64,000 nt of DNA from positions 2,914,001 through 2,978,000 of the forward strand of contig JAMPIQ010000003.1 in the NCBI GenBank assembly GCA_024699855.1, written 5' to 3'. The position numbers and the translations under genes are program-made. The notes under the pieces were generated by a model. It saw nothing but the letters and a program-made list of their open reading frames with translations. It made no database searches and was not told the DNA's origin. Shown one piece after another: positions 1 to 10,998 of this stretch. The stretch's first letter is position 1; every line of letters begins with the position of its first letter. This DNA comes from Aphelenchoides besseyi. Taxonomy: Eukaryota > Nematoda > Chromadorea > Rhabditida > Aphelenchoididae.

Positions 1-493
1 GTTAGAGGGTCAAATGCAATTTGTGTGGAAATTCGATTCCTTTCGCTTAAAACATCATTGTTCTTGAGCTCAAACATCGACCATTCGATCGTGTCTTCAC
101 GAATTTTCGAGGCGACCACATGGCTGCTGATCGATCGACGACGTCACGAAATGATGGAAACAAAGCGAACATCGGCCGATAGCGTGTCTCCAGTGATCGC
201 ATTTAATGAGCGGAATGCAGTCGTTGATTGAGGATTTTGCAATCCGATCGATGAGATCAATGGAATGCGAGTTGTGAGCACGAAGATTCTCGACGAGCTG
301 TGTTTTCTGGTATCTCGAAATAGTAATTTCATAACCGAAATTCGTTGAACTTCCTATTCGAGTAATTGGTTTACTGTTTTGAGTTAAGCTCTTTGAACGA
401 TCAAGCTTGTTTCGCTGAAACCGTTTAATTTGCTAATCAAATCGACTTTCATTCACCGTTTATTTGTCTGATAATCAGAAGTGTAACGAGAAA
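1..493. other. Left edge, no firm gene
   Basis: A 68-codon plus-strand reading frame (25-231) and scattered short frames are present, but none shows a recognisable motif. It may be the last exon of a gene entering from the left, or chance. The interval is otherwise downstream sequence of the nuclear receptor gene that ends at 494. Confidence 0.2.
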
Positions 494-3351
494 TCAATTG
501 CTGTTAACATACGAAATGGTGTCTTTGTTGCTTTCAATCGTCTGATCGTTCGAGTTCTCATCCGCAAAACATTTCATTGAATAGCAAGCGTATCCGGGAT
601 TATTTTGCGATTTGTAATTCAGACGAACGATTGTTAACTGTTGAATGATATGAGTGAGGCTTTCCTGTAATTATTGGTCAACGATTCGAAATGGGAGCTC
701 GTTTAACACAAACAAACCAAATTTGCACCTACTTCAATTGCTGTCACGCATAAAGTTAGTTGCCCGATTCTCACTGCTACATTCCTGAAAGACGACTTGT
801 AATCGTCGTTCAGTTCATGGAATAAACGATCAAGTATTCGTTTGAGTTCTGCATTCGGACCACGAAATCTCATCGAACGACGATAAACAGACATAATAAT
901 AATCGCCAAAGACTCGGCTTGATCAATCGACATACTTTGTAATAAGTTCGCTACATTCAAATAGTTTTCAAATAGTGGCATACACGTTCTATAAGATCAA
1001 AAACGTTAGAACAGAAATCATGTGGTCACTAACTGAGCTAATGCGGCTGGATTGTAAACGTCATTATGGGAAAGATAGAATTGAAATAGTCCATCTTCAT
1101 TGAATGGCAAATACGAGTCGTCGACGTAATACACTTTCCCATTTATATTCCCAGCTAAATATTGTTGGTTTGTTAGTGATCGTGTAACGTTTATACCATG
1201 AAAACGAGTTTTGAACACAATTTCCAACAACATCCAAAGCGGAAGCATCTCGCGACAAAATTCGCTCTAAACTGAAAAGTTGAAATGCTCCTACACAAGT
1301 GCTCTAAACCTCGATTTCAGTTCCAAATTCCGCACTCGAAATGATTTGTAAAGAACGAAAAAAGTCCCGCATAACTCGAGATTCCACCTTGGTTGCACGA
1401 AGAAAAGTTGTTGCTGTGCGTTTTTCTTCACACATGTTCGTATAGGAACCATAGAAATCGATTGCGTATCGTCTACGAGCCACAAAGTTTGCTTGATGAC
1501 TACTGTGTATCAAATCAAGAACGCTGTCCACTTGAAATTTGTTTATTTTAACGTTTATTGCGTTGCTCATCACTTTTCGGAGATCCATTCCAACAGCCAA
1601 ACATGCATGGAACCGGCAAAACGAACACCTGTTCTTATATCTACCTAAATAGACGTGTAAAAATATTGGGTTGTTACTAAAGTTTTGTCTGATTGCGCAA
1701 TGCATTTTCTAAAATTGGAACGAAAGAAATTGACCGGTCAATTGGAAATTAAACGAAGTGTCAAATTTGATTTATTGGATCTGCTGTTTCTCGACATCGC
1801 TACTCCTGTTTCCTTGACTAATTTCGTCAAATGGGCCTCACTCGTGAACAAGTGCGACTTCTGCTTCTCAACGAATATCGTCTCCATCACTCGCCCGCCA
1901 AAGCCGCCGCCATCATCAACTTGGCACATGGAACGCGAACGACCACCGAGAGGACGGCATGTCGATGGTTCAAAAAGTTCGACGATGGACTCGAGGATTT
2001 GGCCGATCAACCACGAGCAGGACGTCCGCCAACGGTTCATCAACCGACGATTCTCAACGCTGTGTCCAATCGATCTGCGCAATCAACTCGCGAATTGGCC
2101 AATGGTTGTTGCCATGTAACCGTTTGGAGAACATTAAGACGAGCGGGCAAGCAATTCTTTATGTCTACAATCACTAATGGTTATTCTCGTTTAGGTCTCC
2201 GGCATCGACGAGGACGGTGGGTACCCCACGAGTTGACGGACCTGCAGAAGCAACGGCGAGTCCGGGCTGCCGAAAATCTCCTCCAGCAGCAACGTGCCAA
2301 CCCGTTCGTCCACCGGCTCCTAACCTGCGACGAAACATGGGTCCAACTTGACAATCCATATCGCCGTGGGCAATGGTTGCGTCCCAATCAGCGACCGGGT
2401 GGTACACTCCGGCCGAATCTTTTCCAAACAAAAGTTATGCTTTCTGTTTGGTGGAATCGGTTAGGTGTTGTGCACTGGGAGTTGTTGGACCGCGGGCAGA
2501 CGATCACTTCGGAACTGTACTGTGCCCAAATGGATCGAGTCGCCGCCGCCCTTCGTCATCGCCACGACGTTCTACTGCTCCAGGACAACGCGCGACCGCA
2601 CACCGCCCGAAGAACTCAACAGCACCTGAGGACTTTGGGTTGGACGGCCATCGAGCACCCGCCGTACTCTCCGGACCTTTCGCCAACGGACTACCATCTC
2701 TTCCGTTCGCTAAAGACGTGGATACGAGGACGCCGATTCAACGACGTCGATCATCTCCGCCGGTGCCTCAACTCGTTCTTCGCCTCCCGTCATCGATCCT
2801 TCTACACGCGCGGAATCACTCAATTGCCCGGACGGTGGCGCCGAACTATCAACTCAAATGGCGAGTATTTTTAATGAATGAATTCTAATCTACAACGAAA
2901 ATCATACTTAGGACAGTAGGCAGCTGAACAACCGAACTTCGTTCACACACTTCCAACCGACCGGTCAATTTCTTTCATTCCTAATTTAGGTCACTCATGA
3001 CGCAATCAGACAAAACTTTAGTAACAACCCAATAACTTCGAAAACGACATACTTTCTTTTACGTTACATCCTTCACTCTTTTTGCACGTATACGAACGTT
3101 TTTGAGCGACAGATCGCCGAAAAAAAGCTGCCTGTAGCGAATCAAACAAATGATTGAAGTCTGCAACTTACACAGGCATTACATGCTTTTTGACTGAAAT
3201 GATTGTGAACCGCTGGTTGATCACAAATAAGACAAAATACGTCCGACATAACTTTGAGTCTTCGTTTTGTGGTGTTTGATACGATGCCCTCCGAGGTTGA
3301 TGGTAAGATAGAAACCAAAGAATTGGTGTAAACAGCACCACTTGTTGGCAT
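494..3351 (-). CDS. Nuclear hormone receptor, nematode supplementary type (copy 1)
   Basis: Predicted ligand-regulated transcription factor. The first zinc finger (CLICDQ...HNHFSQKACNAC) ends at an intron at 3132-3171; the second exon (3053-3131) reads AAFFRRSVAQKRSYTCKKSE, and after the next intron (1645-3052) the frame resumes with RYKNRCSFCRFHACLAVGMD, completing the second C4 finger. A ligand-binding-type region follows (exons around 1018-1640 and 734-981) and the last exon (about 494-671) contains QLTIVRLNYKS, matching the neighbouring receptor's C-terminus. The intron at 1645-3052 holds a mariner element; without it the intron would be 39 nt, typical here, so the coding sequence can remain intact. 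Start taken at MPTSGAVYTN (3351); an upstream in-frame start is possible. The neighbour at 3897-5457 is a clear paralogue on the same strand. Confidence 0.8.
1666..3032 (+). mobile_element. Mariner element (copy 1), full length
   Basis: The element is 1367 bp, flanked by TA on both sides (1664-1665 and 3033-3034), the target-site duplication of this superfamily. The ends are inverted repeats: the first 32 bases (beginning TTGGGTTGTTACTAAAG) match the reverse complement of the last 32, and similarity continues imperfectly to about 80 bp around GAAAGAAATTGACCGGTC. It lies on the strand opposite to the host receptor gene, inside an intron. A second, 5'-obscured copy ends at 56791. Confidence 0.95.
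1831..2874 (+). CDS. Mariner transposase (DD34D)
   Basis: Cut-and-paste transposase acting on the element's inverted repeats. A 347-codon frame is open throughout. N-terminal helix-turn-helix region (residues about 1-105), then catalytic aspartates at residue 167 (TCDETW), 252 (LLQDNARPH) and 287 (YSPDLSPTDYHLF); exactly 34 residues separate the second and third, the mariner DD34D signature. Residues 106-121 (KQFFMSTITNGYSRL) are not expected in the family and coincide with a 48-nt stretch (2147-2194) that starts GC and ends AG; removing it restores RAG-LRHRRGRW, so it is probably a GC-AG intron that happens to be open. The protein may be functional, since no stops or frameshifts are seen. 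Confidence 0.93.
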   Translation: MGLTREQVRLLLLNEYRLHHSPAKAAAIINLAHGTRTTTERTACRWFKKFDDGLEDLADQPRAGRPPTVHQPTILNAVSNRSAQSTRELANGCCHVTVWRTLRRAGKQFFMSTITNGYSRLGLRHRRGRWVPHELTDLQKQRRVRAAENLLQQQRANPFVHRLLTCDETWVQLDNPYRRGQWLRPNQRPGGTLRPNLFQTKVMLSVWWNRLGVVHWELLDRGQTITSELYCAQMDRVAAALRHRHDVLLLQDNARPHTARRTQQHLRTLGWTAIEHPPYSPDLSPTDYHLFRSLKTWIRGRRFNDVDHLRRCLNSFFASRHRSFYTRGITQLPGRWRRTINSNGEYF

Positions 3352-3896
3352 AACTAAAACAAGTTCAAGGGGATTTCTGACAAACTGACGAGAAACCAAT
3401 TTGATTGTCTGGATTTGTATCAAAACACTATCGAATACGCGCAAATATAATTCAGTTCATGACGTTTAAGTGTCAATCAAATTCTGTTTATTACAATCAT
3501 TTCGCACAAAGTCAAATTCTTCACGTTAACCTCATCATCTCTCACGTAGTGACAAAAACTTGTTAGCATCTTGCGAAAGTAAACGGGAAAACCTTTTGCA
3601 TTCAATATTATACGACATTCATCATAAATCGGAGATTATGAACCAACATAATAAGCAATTGAAATTTACACTCCAGAGCACGTGTTATCAAAAACCCTCC
3701 ACTTGACCTTCGGTGTCGTGCGTGCTTTTGGGCGTAGAAAAAACCTAATGGTCGTGGACATTGAGAGCAAAATAAACGTCCAACACCAAAACTCCACGGC
3801 GGGAACATTGAGTGTCCTTTTTTTGTTCGTTAGTGTGTACGTTGACAAGCGGTAGTTGCTTCATTGATCTCTACTCGAGCAAATTAAGTTGTTTAT
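3352..3896. other. Interval between the two receptor genes
   Basis: No gene could be supported. Two overlapping minus-strand frames of 60-66 codons (3608-3848) lack recognisable motifs. Confidence 0.4.
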
Positions 3897-5457
3897 TTAA
3901 TCGCCAAACACTTGCGCGCTGTAAATGTCGTAGCCATAGTCATCCTTCGATTTGTAATCGAGACGAACAATCGATAGTTGGTGAACTTGATGAACATGTG
4001 TATTCTAAAGACATTACCGCGTGATAGCCAAGTATTTTTACCTCAATTGCCGCGATACAATCCATCAGTTGCCCGAAACGTATCGCAGTATTGCTGTAGG
4101 TCTGCGTATAGTAAGCTGAAAGATCGGTGAAGAGCTGACTTTTCCACATTTCTAGTTTAGCCTGTGGGCCAAAGGCACGAGTGACTGAAAAAGAAAAATT
4201 GTTACAGAACAGAGAATTTGTAGAATCACTCTTGTTGAAGAGGCAAATGAACATGATTACTACCCGTTCGTGGTCATCTGCAAATAAAGTTTTTATACTT
4301 TAAATCAGCGTTCTCTACCAATCGTATATCTGTGAATTAACTCAGTGGTACTCAAAATCGAAGTCATCAGTTCTAATGATGTTCTTAAAGTTTGTAAACT
4401 AATAGACTTTTAAAATTCCGCTTACTTTGACAATGATGTAGGACCTAAGTTAATTGATAATAAGTTAAACGTGTTTTACTTACTTTTAACGTGTTTGTGT
4501 GAACGATAGAACTCGTACAAGGCATCTTCATTTACTGAGAGATAGCTATCATCGAACAGATAAACTTTCCTACTTCGAAATCCGCCTAAGTTTACTGTTA
4601 AAATAGAATCAAACGGCATTTTACCGTGGGCTCTTGTCGCAAAAATGATTTCAATTAGCATCCAAATAAAAAGTAGTTCAGTACAAAATAGCTTCTAAAC
4701 AAGAAACATGAAGCGATTGCTCAAATCTAACCTCAAAATCTGTGTGATGTTGTTCGTATTCGATTAATCCACATGCTCTGTAGAACTCATTCATCGTATA
4801 AGCCTCGACTCTTGTTGCTTTAATAAACGACTCTCCAGTTCGACACTTCTCCCACATTTTTTCAAAATTCTAATACTTACGAATCAACGATCGCAATTCA
4901 AAATACCTCAAGACCGTAGATATCAACATGAATTCGTTTCCGTGTAATAAAACAACTGCGTAGCCATAATTTGAGAGTGCTAAGCAAAGTTCCGTTTCCT
5001 TCAGCCAAGAACGCAGGGACATTGTCCATTACTCTGTGCATGTCCATACCTTCAACGACATTATTTTGCTTTCTAAAAAACTGCCCACCGACCGACTGTT
5101 ATGCACTTTTCAAGTCTACAGTAGCTGCAGCGAGTTTTGTAACGATCTAAATCATTTAAATGGGAACAAGCGTATCTCTTACTGTTTCTAACATCACAAC
5201 ATTCGCTTTTCATTTTACAGAAATAAGCTTGTCGTTTCGCCACGGACCTTCGATAGAATGCTGAACAAGAATTGCATGTGGCTTTTCTGTAATCAAAACA
5301 TCGTTTCTCTAGGATGTTCAACGGATTACCCAAAATGTCGATGTACAACTAAGTCACCACAAACTAGACATTCTAATCTTTTTTCTATCTGCTCATTTGG
5401 AGATGGAGTCGTGTATGCGGACGAGTTGTAGCTTGGAATCGTTGTGATGTAAACCAT
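3897..5457 (-). CDS. Nuclear hormone receptor, nematode supplementary type (copy 2)
   Basis: Paralogue of the gene at 494-3351 and in the same orientation. The first exon starts MVYITTIPSY and carries CLVCGDLVVHRHFG; after a roughly 43-nt intron it continues KATCNSCSAFYRRSVAKRQ, then CKMKSECCDVRN. A short intron (about 36 nt) precedes RYKTRCSYCRLEKC, and another leads to VGMDMHRVMD, so both C4 zinc fingers and the downstream GMD motif are complete. Ligand-binding-type exons follow (about 4476-4661, containing VYLFDDSYLSVNEDALYEFY, and about 4023-4190). The last exon ends with QLSIVRLDYKS at 3897-3990, almost the same as copy 1. No frame breaks were found. Probable role: DNA-binding transcription regulator; ligand unknown. 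Confidence 0.8.
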
Positions 5458-5858
5458 TGAACTGAAAACACGCAACAAAATTATCTAAAAAAACGATCGT
5501 ATTGTAGAGTTAGTAACAATTGTATTTCGTCAAAAAAATGAATGGAGACGTTTTGAAATATTACGAATCTCTGTCCGCACAACAGAATCCGATTTCGACA
5601 ACTCTTACGAAAGTTCAGCTGATCGGCTTAACAATCGTAGACGCAAAAGTCTTAAGCTCTGAGCATTCTGTTTTTTTTAAATTAATAAAAGAAATTAAAA
5701 GCCCAAGGCTGCTTTCAATGGTAAAGACAGCAAACGAAAATAGAATCGTCATAGATTTGGTTTGAGATGTTTCTGGAAACCTTTGAGTAAACTCCATTGT
5801 TTTTATTCCCATATTCACAAACACATTAAAGTCTAAATGAATAAGAAAGAAATAGAAG
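5458..5858. other. Interval upstream of receptor copy 2
   Basis: Short open frames on both strands (81 and 89 codons, overlapping) with no motif. Probably intergenic between two minus-strand genes; it should include the promoter of the receptor at 3897-5457. Confidence 0.4.
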
Positions 5859-6376
5859 CTACAAAAATACACGATTAATGTCATTGGCAGTCGATGGTCT
5901 ACGGCACGTCGGACAGGAGCCCTCGTTATCTAACCATCGTCGAATGCACGAGTTCCCGTAGATGTGACCGCAACGCAAACTCGCTGACCAGTGATCAAAC
6001 GCAGAGTCCCCATATTTTTCGAAGCAAATTTTACATTTGTCGTTGCTCAATGCTCGTGGACGATTATGGCTACTAAATAAAATGAAGCTAAAAAGTCGTA
6101 AACACTTCTTACTTTGCATTATTTGATGGGCCGCTTTCTCGATGATTCTCACGCAGTCTTCTCGGTTCTTCATTGTAATGTACGCATCGCCACGAAGAGT
6201 GCCATTGGAATTTCTTTTAATCTGACATTTTTCAACGTCCCCAAATTCAACAAAGTAGCTGACGACTTCGTCGTCTAGCATCCCTGTGAGCAACCCATTG
6301 ACCACGATCTTTCTGCAACAACTATCTTTTAAAACTTAACATCGTTCTAATCATACCGCGAATCGACTTCAGACAT
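5859..6376 (-). CDS. RRM plus RING-finger protein
   Basis: Small protein with an N-terminal RNA-recognition motif and a C-terminal RING finger, suggesting an RNA-binding ubiquitin ligase. Exon 1 encodes MSEVDSR; after an intron the RRM begins KIVVNGLLTG (RNP2-like) and contains LRGDAYITM (RNP1-like). A second intron (about 38 nt) follows HQIMQ. The RING then reads CKICFEKYG...LRCGHIYGNSCIRRWL...CPTCRRPS, with regularly spaced Cys/His ligands for two zincs. The combination RRM-RING in about 150 residues is unusual; the order is seen directly, the ligase role is inferred from the RING family. Confidence 0.75.
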
Positions 6377-7290
6377 TATTTTAATATTAGGACAGATGAC
6401 TAAACTGCTTCAAATCAACGCTAATGTAAGTTCTTTATAGCGGCATTCGTCTCTCTCAAGTGCATTACTGCAAGCCAGACGCGATCAACGTAACAAAGAC
6501 GGTGGTAAGCGCCAAAAAAGTTCGGAGAAAGATCAAAAAGATTGTGATCTGCGCAACTAAAATCTATTTAGTGTGTTTGATCAAGTTGAAGAGTACTGAA
6601 GAGGTTTCTTACAGATGTGATGGCCAATCAGACGATATTTTAGACAGGAGTTTATTCGGAACCGTGCTAGTAAGCTGAATTCCGATTAAAATATACCGTA
6701 AACTTCATAATCTTGACCGACCACATCGCCATCTAGATCAATAAAATATTGTTTTGGCCAATTCTTTGCATAATGCGCAACTGCTTCAAACGGTTCGTTA
6801 GAATTCCAAATGTAATAGCAATTGCGATTTGCCGCGCGATCTCTACGTTGATCCACGTCAGTTCACGTCGGTAGTATAAGGACAAACAATCGCACTTTCT
6901 TGAATCGTCTAGCCTTCTTTTCAATCAACCTTGCTAGGAATTGTATCCACTTCATTTTTTCGGTAACATTTGACTATACATGATTCAAGTAGTTTATCTT
7001 GACTATTGTTTTTTCGCGCCACAGATTTTACAAAAATGTAGAGGACAAACCTGTAAATGTAATTTTGATGAATCGCAAATGAATTGAACGATATGGCGTT
7101 CATCGATCATGCTTCTACTTTAACAATATTAGTCTATATTCATTTTTATGTGACCTTATAGAATTGTAAAAGAAAATTACTGAAAATTAACACGCAAAAA
7201 AAACATTGAAATTCAAGAACTTGTAAAGTTGACAAAACAAAATGTTAACCAGTGAATAAAGGTTTCTCCGTTTTTTTGCTAGTCGCCGGT
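6377..7290. other. Interval with a possible small minus-strand gene
   Basis: Between about 6688 and 7103 on the minus strand there are splice-like signals and a reading frame with non-random composition, ending CYYIWNSNEPFEAVAHYAKN then WPKQYFIDLDGDVVGQDYEV before a stop near 6690. An upstream stretch could encode a small Cys-rich motif (CPLHFCKICG). I could not join these into one consistent gene and do not recognise it. The plus-strand frame at 6460-6678 looks like chance. Confidence 0.3.
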
Positions 7291-7591
7291 TTACATCGGC
7301 TGATCTTCACTTTCATTGTTCTCCATTTCGAACACTTCGCAATACCGGCATTCTCGAATTGACTTGTAGGAATTGCACCTGAAACGAAACTATGAAAACT
7401 CAGACAAACCAAGAGATTCAAAACAAAACACGACTGGGTTCTTTTTACCACGAAAGATAAAATGACTTTCACGACCCAAAGATTTCTCACTGAACAGCCC
7501 AACGATTTTCCCATTGAACTAAGAAATTGATGGGCCTCACAAACAATTTGTCGACTTGGAACAAACTTCCCACTAAAAGATAGAGGTGCAT
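7291..7591 (-). CDS. Unrecognised small protein, two exons
   Basis: A start (MHLYLLVGSLFQVDKLF) leads through WENRWAVQ, then a GT...AG intron (about 7382-7491), then CNSYKSIRECRYCEVFEMEN and a stop at 7291. The joined product is about 62 residues with four cysteines in the C-terminal half. The hydrophobic start could be a weak signal peptide. No family recognised; the splice joins keep the frame, which is the only support. Confidence 0.3.
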
Positions 7592-8705
7592 GTCGCGTCG
7601 AGCGCAAGGAAATTAGCCGTTGACACCACGTCTTGTCCTACACCGATTGTTTTGTTTGGTGGCCGGTAGGCCGTTTTCACCCTTGTTCGTAGTTTGCCGC
7701 CCATTTCGTGCTGTGTCGCTGAACAGCGTTGTTAGCGTTTTCCGCTGCTGATAGTTGTTTGCCGACCGTCGATGGTTTCCGCAACGAAAAATGATATCCG
7801 CAACGAAAGATGGCATCAATCGACTCAGCTCGTCGAGCTAAGTCCGTTGATAAATATCTAGACTTCTCGTTGGACAGCCGATTATTCCGAATGTTTCCAA
7901 GTAGTCATGAACGATTCCTCCGTGTGATTTCTTGCGTTGTCCTGGTGCTAAATCCATTTCTTCGTCGAAGATTGTCGTGCGCAACAACGTATTACTCATT
8001 CTAAATGTGTTATGTCTTGCTGTACCGAATTTACTGAAGATACGAGAAGACAATAAAATAGAGGCAATTGTCTCGGACCGTGGTCGAGAGGACAGGGATT
8101 AACTAGTTTATTGAACGCAATAATAAAAAGCAACAACAAAACTGGTGATCCTAAAAAAGAGGTGGAGCGAGTTTGTCCGCCCAGTCGCGCTCCGGGTGGA
8201 CACGGCTGGGCGGGAAATTGAACGGGCATTACGACGGTGGTCGACACAATGAACGAGATCGATTGGTGGGGAGCAGAGAGTGACAAAAAGAGTGGACGAT
8301 TTCAACTCTTATAAAGCCTGCGATGCCACAACATGATTGATAAGGGGATTGTTCAGTCCCGACGTGTATACGCCAACGAATAACAACTCTTATTAGGGCC
8401 GAATACAATTACAAAATAAACGCCATTGAGGGGAACAGGAATTGGGAAGATCAGAGAGAGAGTAATTGGAAACGCTTCCAGAAACGAGTCTTGTTCTTCA
8501 TTGATATTCCCGTAAAGAATGATGTAAATAACCGATTCTTTGCCTTTTCCATCATTCAGCGGATTCGGCGGAGGGTTTTGCCACTGTTTCTGAAGAGATC
8601 GGAGAAAGACCCGAGGAAACTTACCTCATGGTTTTTAACGTCCGAACAATTTTTTTTATTTCCTTTTATCGTAACATCAACAATATTAACAACAAGAAGG
8701 AGCCA
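7592..8705. other. No clear gene; possible 3' ends
   Basis: Overlapping short frames on both strands (65-96 codons) around 7800-8305 have no recognisable motif. A minus-strand polyadenylation-like AATAAA lies near 8105. Nothing here can be called with confidence. Confidence 0.3.
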
Positions 8706-9215
8706 TTATCGGTGGTGAGTGGCGAAGGATGTACGCAATAGATCCCATTGCGGCGTTTTTGCAACGTCCATCCATTTGACTGAATTGCCGACCATCGCTT
8801 TAAAGTCATCGAAGTAGCGCGTTCTCGGGCGTCCACGTGGTCTTTTGCCGTTAGGTTCCCATCGAATCAGTTGAGAGTCCCATCGGTTTTCGCTTTCTCT
8901 TTGCATGACTTTCTGCGCGTAGTTCCATTTGCGCAATCTCGCGGCCACCACGACGTCATTGAGCCCAGTTTGTTGTCGGACCCACGTGCTTGGTCGCTTG
9001 TCGGCGAGTCGGATGTTCAGGAATCGCCGTTCCATTGCGCGTTGGCACCGGGCAAGACGAGTTTCGGTCGTTTTTGTTAACGTCCACGTTTCGCTACCGT
9101 AGAGTAGTGTCGGGACGATGACTTGTTGAAAGAAACGTCTTTTGATTGCCATTGGTGTTCGCTTGTTTGTGAGCAGTAGTCGTGAGCGGTTGAAAGCCGA
9201 CCACACGTTTGCATT
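8706..9215 (-). pseudogene. LINE (RTE/Rex-like) reverse transcriptase remnant, 3' end only
   Basis: The frame carries the region that follows the reverse transcriptase core in many non-LTR retrotransposons: VPTLLYGSETWTLTK, then RAMERRFLNIRLADK, LRKWNYAQKVM and KRPRGRPRTRYFDDF, ending in a Trp-rich tail. The catalytic YADD part and the endonuclease are absent, so this is a 5'-truncated copy, the usual state of LINE insertions. The conserved sequence begins near 9215; upstream codons are not LINE-like. Confidence 0.8.
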
Positions 9216-9269
9216 TAACAACAATATTTTTATTAACAATAAGCACAACAAGATTTCAAAGTTATTCAA

Positions 9270-9880
9270 AATGAAGATTTAATCCAAGTCCTCGTTCATG
9301 TACTCGTCGTCCAACAGATCTCGCATACTAAAAAATACCATTATATTTCGCGGGTGTTAACGAATCTTATTGGACCCATGTCAATTAATGGCGGCGGCGC
9401 CAATTCTTCTTCCAATTTGACGTCCGAACAAGTTCATTCAAATCGGCTGTGTTGTTGTAATGTCCAGCGATAGAATAATTTTAATATTAAAAATCCGGAA
9501 GTTTAACGTAGAGAAAATAATATAAACTAAGCTTTCCATTACTTGCTAGAGTCCTTATTACCGTCAGACCGCCACCGCCCATTTGTCGTTTAATGCGTAG
9601 CGGTGAAATCGTATCTGCTGGATGACTAGCATCTATATAACTTGGTACACCGGGTCCATGCAGATTGAATCGTTTCAATTTAATTTTCAAAATTAACGGT
9701 TACGTTTGTGCATTAAGTGAGCAATAGAATTCCGTATTTGTTTCCACCGTTTAAGATCCTCACCGTTTCTTCGGGTTCATCGGGGGTCTGCAAATGTGAA
9801 GTCCCAATTCGTAGGTGCTGGAGAGAACGTCGAGACCCTTGGCGCCATGTAGCGTGTGGCATGAATGTCTGACAGGGAAA
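9270..9880 (-). CDS. Possible unrecognised gene, low support
   Basis: Several exon-like stretches on the minus strand read non-randomly: TPDEPEET followed by a GTGAGG donor (about 9757-9790), then GPGVPSYIDASHPADTISPL and RIKRQMGGGGLTVIRTLA (about 9545-9655), then TDLNELVRTSNWKKNWRRRH before a stop near 9390. A clean acceptor for the middle exon was not found. No family recognised. Confidence 0.25.
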
Positions 9881-10228
9881 CCGCAACGGTTTGATCCGTG
9901 ACACGGAGAAAACGAGGAAAAAACAAATCAGTGGCCTGTTTTAATATCCCCGATTTTCCGGAGTCAAAAAACGGAAATTGGGTTCCGGTTTTTGCAAAAC
10001 CTAATATTCGAACACTTTTGCCCGTGAAACCGAAAATCGGGTACCGGTTCCGGAAAATCAAATGTTCTGTTCCGCGTAAGCCGTAGGATAAGAACAATAT
10101 ATTTCGGGTAGAGCGGGACAGTATACGATATAATAACACAAAAAATGATGAGGGGAGATCGGATCACTGAAGACAAGTCTGTTTCGACTTATCTTTATCG
10201 GAGTAGGTCAAAACAGTTTATTGGAGCC

Positions 10229-10432
10229 CTAGACGCTCCGCAGAGAATTTAACAATAATAACAAAGGAGAGAAAAAAGGACGCTCGAACAGGGTGGTCCT
10301 GACTCCTCCTCCTGGATCGATGCGCGGTGTGCGCTCCGCCTGGACCTGCGCAAAGATCGCCAACAGCACGATGCTGTTGGCAATAATTACGGACCATAGG
10401 GTTGGTCCGATTTCACGATCACATATGACCAT
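10229..10432 (-). CDS. Possible small membrane-anchored or secreted peptide
   Basis: A 67-codon frame starts with ATG and has a hydrophobic segment at residues about 13-32 (LWSVIIANSIVLLAIFAQVQ) ending in A-x-A-like sequence before AERTPRIDPGGG. This resembles a signal peptide or single anchor followed by a short tail. No family recognised and no paralogue seen in the window. Confidence 0.3.
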   Translation of the reverse strand: MVICDREIGPTLWSVIIANSIVLLAIFAQVQAERTPRIDPGGGVRTTLFERPFFSPLLLLLNSLRSV

Positions 10433-10526
10433 CTAAAACACGCAATTAAAAAGCGCAGTTCATTTCACGACACGATTAAAGCAACTCCGACGCCCGCGAC
10501 AATTTCAAGAAGATCCACGACAAAAG

Positions 10527-10998
10527 ATGGAAGATCAACGTGCTAACGATGAAAATCCTTCAACCGAACAACAAATCGCAATTGAAACGGAAATCTCCAA
10601 CAAAATCAAGAAAGATCAAAAGAAAATTTTGCTGGATTATTTAAGACAAGTCCTCGATGGAAAAGCAAAGTTTTCTGTGTCGCCGTACAATTGGAAGAAT
10701 CCAGCATTCAAAGGGGATCCGAACATCAGGGATATTAAAACAGGCCACAGAGCGCGAAAAGGCATTCAACTGTTCTCTAGTCGTCCGTTTCGCAAAGGTT
10801 AAATCGTTTTCGTCCAAGAAAATTTGCAAGTTCAAGTCAGTTTGGTTGTTCAAATTTTTTATTGCAAATTTAAAATGTCTTTGCCCGGAACCGAAAGAAA
10901 ATGGCAAGGATAGATTGAGCACTTATAATGAAAGTTTGACGCGACTAAGCCACGACAAATTGTACGACGATCGGCTGGGAACTATGTCCGTTTGGTAA
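10527..10998 (+). CDS. Unrecognised protein, two exons
   Basis: Exon 1 begins MEDQRANDENPSTEQQIAIE and is rich in charged residues; exon 2 begins after a GT...AG intron of about 43 nt (roughly 10799-10841) and contains WLFKFFIANLKCLCPEPKEN then LSHDKLYDDRLGTMSVW before a stop at 10998. The intron length matches others in the window and the join keeps the frame. Product about 140 residues. Function unknown. Confidence 0.45.

Noticed and set aside
3608..3848. Two overlapping minus-strand frames with a few Cys residues
   Set aside because: No conserved motif, no consistent splice partners, and both frames are equally open.
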